A DNA stretch of 64,000 nt from Brachypterus glaber. Its lineage: Eukaryota; Arthropoda; Insecta; Coleoptera; Kateretidae. Below the pieces are notes generated by a model. That model searched no databases. It was not told the origin of the DNA and saw only the letters and a program-made list of their open reading frames with translations. Location: contig OY294045.1 in assembly GCA_958510825.1 (NCBI GenBank), positions 14,125,916-14,189,915 on the forward strand, in the 5' to 3' direction. Shown here piece after piece: positions 45,479 to 55,621 of the stretch. The first letter of the stretch is position 1. Every line of letters begins with the position of its first letter. The position numbers and the translations under genes are program-made.

Positions 45479-45837
45479 TGCGTTAATCAAACAAAAGTCG
45501 TTTTAAGGAATAGTAAAATGTTTTATATAGATTTTTTAAATTTGTAAATATCAAACAATTTAATTTAGTTTATTAATTCAGATACCACTGTAAAAGGTGA
45601 CCTCCTAGCGTTTAAGATTCAATTGGCAGCAATGTCCACCGTGGCATTGATTAATCTGCCCCCTATCGACAGCGTGCAATAGGTTCTTGAAACCAATAAC
45701 TGCTTCCTTTTTTGGACTGTCGATAGGTTTATGCAGTCTCTGCTTTTAGCAGTAGATGTCGCTAGCTGTTTTTGCTTTTCCTTACAACGATTTTTAAACT
45801 CTATATAGAGATATATGGAAAAGATTTGATTTTCGTA

Positions 45838-45914
45838 GTTGTCCCTACTACCGATATGTGGCTCTGAAGAGTGCTAAACAGCACGAAATCGATCAGTCAC
45901 TTCGGAGGGACGAC
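45838..45914 (+). ncRNA. Type I hammerhead ribozyme, unit 2, intact core
   Basis: Full description of the fold, 5' to 3'. Outer stem I GUUGUCCC pairs with GGGACGAC (one G-U pair). The internal loop is UACUACCGAUAU against UUCGGA. Inner stem I is GUGGCU with AGUCAC (one G-U). Core strand is CUGAAGA, stem II GUGCU/AGCAC with loop AAAC here (AAAA in most units), core strand GAAA, then the AUCGAU palindrome and C at the cleavage site (45894/45895). Stem III has no room for a loop in one molecule, so two copies probably pair AUCGAU with AUCGAU, as in the double hammerhead of newt satellite RNA. The internal loop of stem I facing loop II is the usual site of the tertiary contact in natural hammerheads. 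Pairing is read from sequence; activity is untested. Confidence 0.9.
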
Positions 45915-46273
45915 TGCGTTAATCAAACAAAAGTCGTTTTAAGGAATAGTAAAATGTTTTATATAGATTTTTTAAATTTGTAAATATCAAACAATTTAAT
46001 TTAGTTTATTAATTCAGATACCACTGTAAAAGGTGACCTCCTAGCGTTTAGGATTCAATTGGCAGCAATGTCCACCGTGGCATTGATTAATCTGCCCCCT
46101 ATCGACAGCGTGCAATAGGTTCTTGAAACCAATAACTGCTTCCTTTTTTGGACTGTCGATAGGTTTATCCAGTCTCTGCTTTTAGCAGTAGATGTCGCTA
46201 GCTGTTTTTGCTTTTCCTTACAACGATTTTTAAACTCTATATAGAGATATATGGAAAAGATTTGATTTTCGTA

Positions 46274-46350
46274 GTTGTCCCTACTACCGATATGTGGCTC
46301 TGAAGAGTGCTAAAAAGCACGAAATCGATCAGTCACTTCGGAGGGACGAC
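46274..46350 (+). ncRNA. Type I hammerhead ribozyme, unit 3, intact core
   Basis: Standard version with loop II AAAA. Predicted cleavage 46330/46331. Confidence 0.9.
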
Positions 46351-46710
46351 TGCGTTAATCAAACAAAAATTCGTTTTAAGGAATAGTAAAATGTTTTATA
46401 TAGATTTTTTAAATTTGTAAATATCAAACAATTTAATTTAGTTTATTAATTCAGATACCACTGTAAAAGGTGACCTCCTAGCGTTTAGGATTCAATTGGC
46501 AGCAATGTCCACCGTGGCATTGATTAATCTGCCCCCTATCGACAGCGTGCAATAGGTTCTTGAAACCAATAACTGCTTCCTTTTTTGGACTGTCGATAGG
46601 TTTATCCAGTCTCTGCTTTTAGCAGTAGATGTCGCTAGCTGTTTTTGCTTTTCCTTACAACGATTTTTAAACTCTATATAGAGATATATGAAAAATATTT
46701 GATTTTCGTA

Positions 46711-46787
46711 GTTGTCCCTACTACCGATATGTGGCTCTGAAGAGTGCTAAAAAGCACGAAATCGATCAGTCACTTCGGAGGGACGAC
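46711..46787 (+). ncRNA. Type I hammerhead ribozyme, unit 4, intact core
   Basis: Standard fold; the unit carries the upstream variant ATGAAAAATATTT (others have ATGGAAAAGATTT). Predicted cleavage 46767/46768. Confidence 0.9.
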
Positions 46788-47146
46788 TGCGTTAATCAAA
46801 CAAAAGTCGTTTTAAGGAATAGTAAAATGTTTTATATAGATTTTTTAAATTTGTAAATATCAAACAATTTAATTTAGTTTATTAATTCAGATACCACTGT
46901 AAAAGGTGACCTCCTAGCGTTTAGGATTCAATTGGCAGCAATGTCCACCGTGGCATTGATTAATCTGCCCCCTATCGACAGCGTGCAATAGGTTCTTGAA
47001 ACCAATAACTGCTTCCTTTTTTGGACTGTCGATAGGTTTATCCAGTCTCTGCTTTTAGCAGTAGATGTCGCTAGCTGTTTTTGCTTTTCCTTACAACGAT
47101 TTTTAAACTCTATATAGAGATATATGGAAAAGATTTGATTTTCGTA

Positions 47147-47223
47147 GTTGTCCCTACTACCGATATGTGGCTCGGAAGAGTGCTAAAAAGCACGAAATCG
47201 ATCAGTCACTTCGGAGGGACGAC
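47147..47223 (+). ncRNA. Hammerhead ribozyme, unit 5, core mutated
   Basis: Same CGGAAGA core change as unit 1, so both descend from one mutated copy. Expected to be inactive. Confidence 0.7.
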
Positions 47224-47582
47224 TGCGTTAATCAAACAAAAGTCGTTTTAAGGAATAGTAAAATGTTTTATATAGATTTTTTAAATTTATAAATATCAAA
47301 CAATTTAATTTAGTTTATTAATTCAGATACCACTGTAAAAGGTGACCTCCTAGCGTTTAGGATTCAATTGGCAGCAATGTCCACCGTGGCATTGATTAAT
47401 CTGCCCCCTATCGACAGCGTGCAATAGGTTCTTGAAACCAATAACTGCTTCCTTTTTTGGACTGTCGATAGGTTTATCCAGTCTCTGCTTTTAGCAGTAG
47501 ATGTCGCTAGCTGTTTTTGCTTTTCCTTACAACGATTTTTAAACTCTATATAGAGATATATGGAAAAGATTTGATTTTCGTA

Positions 47583-47659
47583 GTTGTCCCTACTACCGAT
47601 ATGTGGCTCTGAAGAGTGCTAAACAGCACGAAATCGATCAGTCACTTCGGAGGGACGAC
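47583..47659 (+). ncRNA. Type I hammerhead ribozyme, unit 6, intact core
   Basis: Stem II loop AAAC, like unit 2. Predicted cleavage 47639/47640. Confidence 0.9.
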
Positions 47660-48018
47660 TGCGTTAATCAAACAAAAGTCGTTTTAAGGAATAGTAAAAT
47701 GTTTTATATAGATTTTTTAAATTTGTAAATATCAAACAATTTAATTTAGTTTATTAATTCAGATACCACTGTAAAAGGTGACCTCCTAGCGTTTAGGATT
47801 CAATTGGCAGCAATGTCCACCGTGGCATTGATTAATCTGCCCCCTATCGACAGCGTGCAATAGGTTCTTGAAACCAATAACTGCTTCCTTTTTTGGACTG
47901 TCGATAGGTTTATCCAGTCTCTGCTTTTAGCAGTAGATGTCGCTAGCTGTTTTTGCTTTTCCTTACAACGATTTTTAAACTCTATATAGAGATATATGGA
48001 AAAGATTTGATTTTCGTA

Positions 48019-48095
48019 GTTGTCCCTACTACCGATATGTGGCTCTGAAGAGTGCTAAAAAGCACGAAATCGATCAGTCACTTCGGAGGGACGAC
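48019..48095 (+). ncRNA. Type I hammerhead ribozyme, unit 7, intact core
   Basis: Standard version, like unit 3. Predicted cleavage 48075/48076. Confidence 0.9.
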
Positions 48096-48455
48096 TGCGT
48101 TAATCAAACAAAAATTCGTTTTAAGGAATAGTAAAATGTTTTATATAGATTTTTTAAATTTGTAAATATCAAACAATTTAATTTAGTTTATTAATTCAGA
48201 TACCACTGTAAAAGGTGACCTCCTAGCGTTTAGGATTCAATTGGCAGCAATGTCCACCGTGGCATTGATTAATCTGCCCCCTATCGACAGCGTGCAATAG
48301 GTTCTTGAAACCAATAACTGCTTCCTTTTTTGGACTGTCGATAGGTTTATCCAGTCTCTGCTTTTAGCAGTAGATGTCGCTAGCTGTTTTTGCTTTTCCT
48401 TACAACGATTTTTAAACTCTATATAGAGATATATGAAAAATATTTGATTTTCGTA

Positions 48456-48532
48456 GTTGTCCCTACTACCGATATGTGGCTCTGAAGAGTGCTAAAAAGC
48501 ACGAAATCGATCAGTCACTTCGGAGGGACGAC
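48456..48532 (+). ncRNA. Type I hammerhead ribozyme, unit 8, intact core
   Basis: Follows the ATGAAAAATATTT variant, like unit 4. Predicted cleavage 48512/48513. Confidence 0.9.
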
Positions 48533-48891
48533 TGCGTTAATCAAACAAAAGTCGTTTTAAGGAATAGTAAAATGTTTTATATAGATTTTTTAAATTTGTA
48601 AATATCAAACAATTTAATTTAGTTTATTAATTCAGATACCACTGTAAAAGGTGACCTCCTAGCGTTTAGGATTCAATTGGCAGCAATGTCCACCGTGGCA
48701 TTGATTAATCTGCCCCCTATCGACAGCGTGCAATAGGTTCTTGAAACCAATAACTGCTTCCTTTTTTGGACTGTCGATAGGTTTATCCAGTCTCTGCTTT
48801 TAGCAGTAGATGTCGCTAGCTGTTTTTGCTTTTCCTTACAACGATTTTTAAACTCTATATAGAGATATATGGAAAAGATTTGATTTTCGTA

Positions 48892-48968
48892 GTTGTCCCT
48901 ACTACCGATATGTGGCTCTGAAGAGTGCTAAAAAGCACGAAATCGATCAGTCACTTCGGAGGGACGAC
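48892..48968 (+). ncRNA. Type I hammerhead ribozyme, unit 9, intact core
   Basis: Standard version. Predicted cleavage 48948/48949. Confidence 0.9.
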
Positions 48969-49328
48969 TGCGTTAATCAAACAAAAATTCGTTTTAAGGA
49001 ATAGTAAAATGTTTTATATAGATTTTTCAAATTTGTAAATATCAAACAATTTAATTTAGTTTATTAATTCAGATACCACTGTAAAAGGTGACCTCCTAGC
49101 GTTTAGGATTCAATTGGCAGCAATGTCCACCGTGGCATTGATTAATCTGCCCCCTATCGACAGCGTGCAATAGGTTCTTGAAACCAATAACTGCTTCCTT
49201 TTTTGGACTGTCGATAGGTTTATCCAGTCTCTGCTTTTAGCAGTAGATGTCGCTAGCTGTTTTTGCTTTTCCTTACAACGATTTTTAAACTCTATATAGA
49301 GATATATGGAAAAGATTTGATTTTCGTA

Positions 49329-49405
49329 GTTGTCCCTACTACCGATATGTGGCTCTGAAGAGTGCTAAAAAGCACGAAATCGATCAGTCACTTCGGAGGG
49401 ACGAC
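49329..49405 (+). ncRNA. Type I hammerhead ribozyme, unit 10, intact core
   Basis: Last complete copy; the array stops about 50 bp after it. Predicted cleavage 49385/49386. Confidence 0.9.
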
Positions 49406-49459
49406 TGCGTTAATCAAACAAAAGTCGTTTTAAGGAATAGTAAAATGTTTTATAAATAT

Positions 49460-50480
49460 TTTAATATTATTAATTAAAATTAGGTCGTACTAAGATTATG
49501 GCAGAGGTAAATTTTATCTAAGAATAGGTGAAGAATCAGTGCGTATTCGACTTAAACTTGGCCAAAAATCACCCTCGAGGGATCCCTTCTTAACTTTGAA
49601 CGTGTTGAGACATCGACTTCAAATTTGAAACAATTTAAACTATCTTTTGACATACATTTGACCAAATGTTTATTAACTTTTTAGACTTTTTGAGGGTTTA
49701 AAATAGGTTTGAAAATTTAATTAGTATAAATTTCTTTAAAAAAATCAAACAGTTTTTGATATTTATCATTTATGATTAGTTTTAGAAATCAAAAACGTAA
49801 CTTATACTTTTAAACTAATTTTAAATAATTTTAAAAAAAACTCACCGCAAGCGGCTCGTTTTCTAAGCTTTTTGTGTTATGAAACTAGTACTTTAATGTA
49901 CTATTTTATAGGTGTTCCTATATACCTACACTAAACTATATTCAAAAAACTATATTATTTAGGTATTTAGGTTATTGGTTATTATATAAACATAATTTTA
50001 AATAAATTATGTATGCTAATTTGAATTTAAATATTCGATTGGAATTTGTAAACGATTTTTATACATTTGGGTAGGTCGGAACAAAACGTTATCTAATCTT
50101 ATATTTTACGGCTCGTTAACTATTTTGTTGATAAATAAGAGCTATTTTTTTTTAAACATTCTTTTTGTACCGGGCAACTTTAATGAGTGTATTTGGCGTG
50201 ACAAAAAAAACACTCATCATTCGACACTTGCTCACATTTCTTCTTCTTTAAAATTCTGTTAATTGTATGAGATTATAGTCTCATACAGAGTTGAAATTTT
50301 TTAAACACATTGATAGACACGATGTCGACACCTGATGTAATTGGTTAGCTTAAAATTTATTTCAGTATTTGTAAAAATTATAATTTCTTTTTATCTGGCG
50401 TGATGAATCAGGCGTGACAAAATTGATGTATTTTATTAAAAAATCTGTTTTGAGAACTTTTTTTTTAAATTCATAATCCC
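49460..50480. other. AT-rich stretch with a foldback-family end
   Basis: At about 49550-49660 TTAACTTTGAACGTGTTGAG and CATCGACTTCAAATTTGAAA match the arm at 4080; no partner arm was found. The rest holds no gene that I can support. Confidence 0.45.
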
Positions 50481-50704
50481 TAAGGGAACGTTCAAGTATT
50501 ACGTAACGCAAAATGTACCAAAATTTATACACTTCATACCTCGGTTCTCGCGTTATTCAAGGCTGTAGAGATTTCATATTTTGGCCACCCCCCCTAACAC
50601 ACCCCCTATTAGGGGGTAGCCAAAATATGAAATCTCTATAATCTATAATAACGCATATGAATTTTGGTATAATTTGCGTTACATAATACTTGAACGTTTC
50701 CTAA
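50481..50704. mobile_element. Palindromic MITE with TAA duplication
   Basis: The element is 50484-50701. Ends are GGGAACGTTCAAGTATTACG and CATAATACTTGAACGTTTCC; TAA lies on both sides, suggesting PIF/Harbinger. Inner arms GATTTCATATTTTGGC and complement surround a C-rich/G-rich centre (CCCCCCC, AGGGGGT). Confidence 0.75.
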
Positions 50705-51200
50705 TCAAACAACTTATAACACAAGTATATTTTATAAATTTATTTTTAAATTTAATCAAAAAACACGATGTCCCTGTGAAGCGAAATATTAATAAAAATG
50801 GTACCAAAAACGACTTCCGGATTTAGATCCCTGGTTGTCTTGGTGTTATAAATCTGCTGAATTAAAATCGCAGACACTCGTTTTCCAAAGTTAGGCCCAA
50901 ACATATAAATTTTATAAAATGCAAAAAAAAAACTAAAAAGCATTAAAATCACTATAAAATACCGAAAAAGTCTAAAAAATATTCTCGGAACTTAAAGTAA
51001 GTTTTCCTCTTGATACCAAATAAAATGTTTCTTTATTTCATTAATTTTTTTTAGTACTTTAGTGCCAAAGAGTCAAAAATTTTAAATTCAAAAGTATTTT
51101 TATTTGGTGTTCATTTGGTGTTCATTATATGCATGTACAAAAGTAAAATAAAAGAAATCTCCAGTTCTATTTAAGATGGTGCTTACCTATGTAATTTAAT
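50705..51200. other. AT-rich stretch, nothing recognised
   Basis: The short minus frame at 50752-50952 has no recognisable content. Confidence 0.5.
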
Positions 51201-51204
51201 GTAA

Positions 51205-51330
51205 TGACGGGGCCCCGAGCTACAGGGGCCCCAACATGTGTAAGTGGAAGGTTCTGAGTTTAAACAAAGCTTAAATAAGAATTCTTAAAACATAAACGTA
51301 AAAAATTTAAAAATTTCCGCCTGCGGCGCT
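51205..51330. repeat. GC-rich hairpin and possible hAT remnant
   Basis: GGGGCCCCGAGC and CAGGGGCCCC pair over the GGGGCCCC core. The phrases GGGGCCCC and CCGCCTGCGGCG recall the interior of the hAT MITE at 1179-1501 (GGGGGCCCCGTG, TCCGCCTG), so this may be a degraded relative. Confidence 0.35.
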
Positions 51331-51438
51331 CAACTTATCTTGCATTTTTATGAAACTATACCTTTTAACACTCTCCAGTTTGAAAATTCATTCATGGTTC
51401 TGAACGTCTGAACTTCTTATAGTGAAATGGTTTATTAT

Positions 51439-51760
51439 AAAATAATTAAAAAAGGCTTATAATCGACTTCACGTTAATTTTATTATTGAAAACAATTAGT
51501 GTGACCGCGGTTTCGCTATAATAGATATAGCATCTACGGACTTAAATACATATAATGGGACATCTTTAACATTCTGGTCATAAATAACACTAAGGACATT
51601 ACACAATTAATAAATTAGGTTACAGATTAAAAATATGCATTTTCAGTGGCATGAATTAGGTTATGTTTACGTTTAGGTTATAGCGAAACCGCGGTCACAC
51701 TAATTGTTTTCAATAATAAAATTAACGTGAAGTCGATTATAAGCCTTTTTTAATTATTTT
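51439..51760. mobile_element. Foldback element with two identical 83-bp arms
   Basis: Arms 51439-51521 and 51678-51760 are exact inverted copies, with a 156-bp spacer. They include GGCTTATAATCGACTTCACG and GTGTGACCGCGGTTTCGCTA. Perfect arms point to recent insertion or gene conversion. Confidence 0.9.
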
Positions 51761-51764
51761 ATTT

Positions 51765-52185
51765 TAACACTCTTTTAAAATTAAAATATACTACTAAAAC
51801 TAGTGATGTATGTTCATGGTCTTTAAAAAACGTGACAAGTTACGTGATTCACGGTGTAGGAACATAAAAAATAAAAAATGATTAATGTTAAGAGAAAACA
51901 TTACGATTAATATGATGTGAAATCAAACGAATATGCAGGTACCTCGGACACTAACAGTAATCTATATTAATAATTGCATTGTCAATATTATATAATTTTG
52001 TACCACAATACTCTTCTAAAAATAAATTTTGCGCAAACAAAAATAAATAACATCACTTTCTTGCGAAAATATAAGTTTTGAGATTTTCGTTTTATTTTTA
52101 GTTTAGTTTCCATTTATTTCCTGAAAAAATAACCACAAATGTTAATTTTAACGGGCCTTCGCCAAAATTACAAAATAGTTATTTA
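51765..52185. other. AT-rich stretch, nothing recognised
   Basis: No gene or repeat boundary. Confidence 0.5.
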
Positions 52186-52189
52186 AGTA

Positions 52190-52312
52190 TTAAGGGCAGT
52201 AAGTGCATTTTACTATTTTTATTATTGAGGATTATTTTGGAGATTGAGACGAAGTCGAAATCTCCAATACTATCCGAAACCGGTAAAGCACTTAATGGCC
52301 TTGATGCTTATT
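52190..52312. repeat. Nested hairpin segment
   Basis: GGCAGTAAGTGCATTTTAC pairs imperfectly with GTAAAGCACTTAATGGCC. Inside, TTGGAGATT and AATCTCCAA form a 9-bp stem. Probably a small MITE. Confidence 0.5.
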
Positions 52313-52559
52313 ACGTCTTTGCATGATTTAACAAAATAAACAATAATAAAATTTATAAAAGATAAATTAAAAAGTAAAATTTATTTTATTGTAAAAATCA
52401 GTACTACCTTTGGTTAAATTCAACCCTAACAAAGGGTTGCTACTGTATAATAAACAATGCTAAATTGTTAATTATGCGAAAACGTCATAGAAAAGTTACT
52501 ATTGGCTTAAAAATTATTATTTCCTTTGAAGAAGAAACATAAATAGTTCGATAACGTGT

Positions 52560-52719
52560 AACAATTATTTTCCTAATTACATCGGCACTTAGTGATACTA
52601 AGAGTGCCGATGTATTGAAATCTTCGCCTAAAAGTCAAAATCTTTGACCAGGTTTTTTCACATTTCTCGACGTTTTAGACCATTCTGAGTCGAAATCAGT
52701 AAAAAAAAAATTTGCGTCC

Positions 52720-52755
<36 letters not shown>

Positions 52756-53100
52756 GGGTGTAAACTCTCTAACTCCATTTCTACATGAGATATCGACTTG
52801 CGGTTTTTTGCATATTATTTCTTATCGTATTCCGAAGAGCTGATTAGATTTTGGGGGTAAACAATTGGGGGTAAAACTCCTATTTTTAGCGTTTTTTGTT
52901 TATAATTAAGGCAATTATTATTGTATTTGGTTAATTTAGCACTTATATAAAAGATAATTTCAAATTGGTCAAAAAATGTTATAAACAACGTTTTCCTAAA
53001 ACGCATTGTTTTCGAGATATTGGCGTTTAAAGCAGTAAAAGGTTTTTTTAGCATATCTCACATATTTATAACCCGATTTCAAAATTTTTTATTTTAAATA
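52560..53100 (-). repeat. Dispersed element with terminal hairpin, copy 2
   Basis: Inverted copy of 37100-37640, with the hairpin ACATCGGCACTTAG / CTAAGAGTGCCGATGT at its left end and an expanded (GTCT)n run at 52719-52755. Confidence 0.75.
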
Positions 53101-53520
53101 AAAGCTCTTTTTAAGCCCTATAAAAATGTTATATACCGTTTTTTGCTAGAGTATAATGTTTTAAAGATACAGAATTTAAAATCAAACAAAACACCTAGTT
53201 TGAAATTTGCAAACTAGATGGCTCTAGTGTACAATAGTGTCGATGTTTTGACAGGGTACTTGCAACGTTTCATCTAATCTTATTTTAAATAAAAGCTCTT
53301 TTTAAGCCGTATAAAAAATGTTATATACCGTTTTTTGCTAGAATATAATGTTTTAAAGATACAGAATTTAAAATCAAACAAAACACCTAGTTTGAAATTT
53401 GCAAACTAGATGGCTCTAGTGTACAATAGTTTCGATGTTTTGACAGGGTGCTTGCAACGTTTCATCTACTTGTAATTTAAATAAAGACTAATTTAAAGCT
53501 ATAAAAATATAAAATTAATT
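53091..53520 (+). repeat. 191-bp tandem repeat, about 2.2 copies
   Basis: AAAAGCTCTTTTTAAGCC marks copies at about 53100 and 53291; a third, diverged start is at 53481. Each holds CTAGTTTGAAATTTGCAAAC, itself an inverted pair. Copies 1 and 2 differ at a handful of bases. Confidence 0.9.
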
Positions 53521-53542
53521 TATTATTTACTTACCGCCTCCC

Positions 53543-53569
53543 GATCGGTAAGTAATTTACTTACCGATC
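53543..53569. repeat. 27-bp palindrome
   Basis: GATCGGTAAGTAA, T, then the exact complement. Confidence 0.85.
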
Positions 53570-53850
53570 AGCAATTTGCTGTTGTAATTAAGCTAGTAAA
53601 CATGTCAAACTGCCCGATAGTGCAAAAAAATAGTTTACGCCTCTAGAGCTTCTGGAGAAAACCATTAATGACATGTCGTGTCAATACATATATTTTGTCT
53701 TAACTTTTTTGTCCTTCATTTACCTTTTTGGCCATTCATTTGCCTTTTCTGTCGTTCATTTAGCTTTTTGTCGTTCGGATATTTTTTTTCCGAAGTAGTA
53801 AGTACTTTTTCTGTCGTAATCAATATAATACCTTTTATGCCATTAAGTTT

Positions 53851-54113
53851 ATTAAAACCAACGAGCTAATAACTCTTCTCTCTAGAATAGGCATTTCATT
53901 CGTTAAAACTGACAAAAAAGTCGGCAACATAAACATTCGTCTGTTCATATCTTTGTTCCAAAAGAGACAACAATACCAGTTACTGGTAACTGTTATTGTT
54001 CAGGCCTGAATATACCTACTATTTGTTTACAAACAAACCGAGATGTTGGTGGTATTTTATTTTAACGGTATGCGTATTCTAGAAAGAAGAGTTATTAGTT
54101 CGTTGATTAAAAC
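53851..54113. mobile_element. MITE with 8-bp target duplication, copy 1
   Basis: The element is 53859-54105. Ends are CAACGAGCTAATAACTCTTC and complement (GAAGAGTTATTAGTTCGTTG). Flanks 53851-53858 and 54106-54113 are both ATTAAAAC. The centre has a strong palindrome (CAGTTACTGGTAACTG). An 8-bp duplication suggests hAT. Confidence 0.8.
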
Positions 54114-54842
54114 TCACATATGTAAGAACAGTCCGAGAAAGGATTTACTGAAGTTTTAGGAGAAGTTTGTTTACTGAAGTACGAAGTATGAAGTATGAAG
54201 TAATTTTGAGTATGAATATCACTCTGGAGTATAAAATATAAAGGTGATTATAATAAACATGAAGAAATTAATTAATTAATTTTATTAATAATAAATTATA
54301 AAAGACAGAAGTGTTAAACTGTCAATAAATAATGTTTTATATTCAATAAAATTTATTTAGTAATAGTATGAGAAATTTCATTTAGCTAAAAATTTATTAA
54401 TAAATCTGTGTTTCAGTTTCGGTGGTGTGGAAACAAGTTCATGTCTCACGGTGGGCTTTAAGCTTACGGAGAAAAAATCGAACACCCCATAACTGACAAC
54501 GGGATATTGTTTCTAATGCTTTCAGAATTACATGTTCGTTGAGAACAAAATCGTAGGTGTAGCCGTTTTTTATTCCATCAAAAATTAGTATATTAGTATA
54601 TATGTGACCCAATACAGTTTTAAATTAAAAAGTTTGAAGGTCTCATCCCTTAAATTTGTTTACTGGGGTAAGAGTATCATCCCTTATTGTTTTCAAAATT
54701 TTTGAAAAAATCTAGAGGTCGTTTTTCAAAAAATATGTTTTCTTAGCTTTTTTTATTTTTTTTTAAGGCCCAAGGATTTTTTAAAACTGAAAAATAATGC
54801 GATGACCAAAACACACGATAAGAGTAAGACAATAAAAACCTC
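54114..54842. other. AT-rich stretch, nothing recognised
   Basis: GAAGTA short repeats at 54175-54200; otherwise no signal. Confidence 0.5.
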
Positions 54843-55308
54843 TCTGCCCTCTAAGACAAGTTGTCCTATCTGCAAAAATTTACCTTTTGAGATGAGCACA
54901 CGATTGTATTGCTTTACACTAGCCCAATGTGTCTACTAAAAAGAAATGTCCTATCTAAAAGCCAAATCCTAAAACTTAGCCTAAGATTTTTGTCCTTTGT
55001 GGAAAAATTTCAATGCTTTCTAGATAAAATTGTCCTAAGATCTTAGTAATTTGATTGGACTTTTTAGGTCATTTTGTCCTAACTTTCTCAGATAGAACAA
55101 ATGAATTTAGTATGACAATTTATTTTTCTGACAAAAAAAATATATTTTTTTTTCAGGATATATCACGTATTTTTGATTTAAAATAAAGCAGGCCCAACGC
55201 CATATTTATTTAAACATGTTTCCAAAAAGTGCAAACAAAAACAATAAAACTGGCCATATCTCAAAATATCTAATTTGCAAATAGGACAACTTGTTTCAGC
55301 AGGGCAGA
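54843..55308. mobile_element. Inverted-repeat MITE, TCTGCCCT ends
   Basis: Left TCTGCCCTCTAAGACAAGTT and right AACTTGTTTCAGCAGGGCAGA type ends, continuing GTCCTATCTGCAAA / TTTGCAAATAGGAC. The word GTCCTA recurs inside (54950, 55031, 55076). Non-coding. Confidence 0.65.
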
Positions 55309-55548
55309 ATACGTATTACGATTTCCTCAAATTATTACCAAGGCACATTTCAAGCGTGACGCAACTCGACTTTCAGCGACCACTGTAACCGTACTAAAAT
55401 CCCTATAAAATTCATAATATATAAAAAAATTTAAGCACTTTTACCCTGCGATGAATAATTTAGCTGAAAAATAAGAAAAAAACAATTTCACTCCCAAATA
55501 GCCATTTTAAATATAAAGAACTTTCACTTTCGGGTTTAGACCGTGTTA

Positions 55549-55621
55549 ATGGATTTTCACTTTCCGACGTTTCGTCTCTTACTACTAGAGACATCTTCAG
55601 GGATTAATCTGAAAAAGCCAT
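55549..55621 (-). ncRNA. Type I hammerhead ribozyme of Penelope-like kind
   Basis: Minus-strand order: outer stem I AUGG...UUUUCA pairs with UGAAAA...CCAU; inner stem I UCC pairs with GGA, with an internal loop between. Core CUGAAGA, stem II GUCUCU/AGAGAC with a UAGUA-type loop, GAAA, then ACGU palindrome and C at the predicted cleavage site. Hammerheads ending GAAACGUC with a minimal stem III are described from Penelope-like retroelements. No reverse transcriptase or GIY-YIG frame is seen nearby, so this is probably a fragment. It differs from the satellite ribozyme in every stem. Confidence 0.7.

Larger units (their letters stand above)
45034..49454 (+). repeat. Hammerhead-bearing satellite array, ten 436/437-bp units
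   Basis: The junction GACGACTGCGTTAATC recurs at 45039, 45475, 45911, 46347, 46784, 47220, 47656, 48092, 48529, 48965 and 49402, giving ten intervals of 436 or 437 bp. The extra base is the A of CAAAAATTCG. Units differ by only a few bases. Inside each unit CCTATCGACAG and CTGTCGATAGG form an 11-bp inverted pair, CTGCTTTTAGCAG a small hairpin, and CTCTATATAGAG a palindrome just before the ribozyme. There is no conserved protein frame. Array ends are abrupt: an inverted partial unit on the left, a truncated unit on the right. The length and content fit a retrozyme-like or hammerhead satellite family. Confidence 0.97.

Noticed and set aside
45034..49454. CRISPR array or bacterial-type repeat
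   Set aside because: The unit is 436 bp without unique spacers and lies in A/T-rich eukaryotic sequence; the repeated feature is a hammerhead fold.
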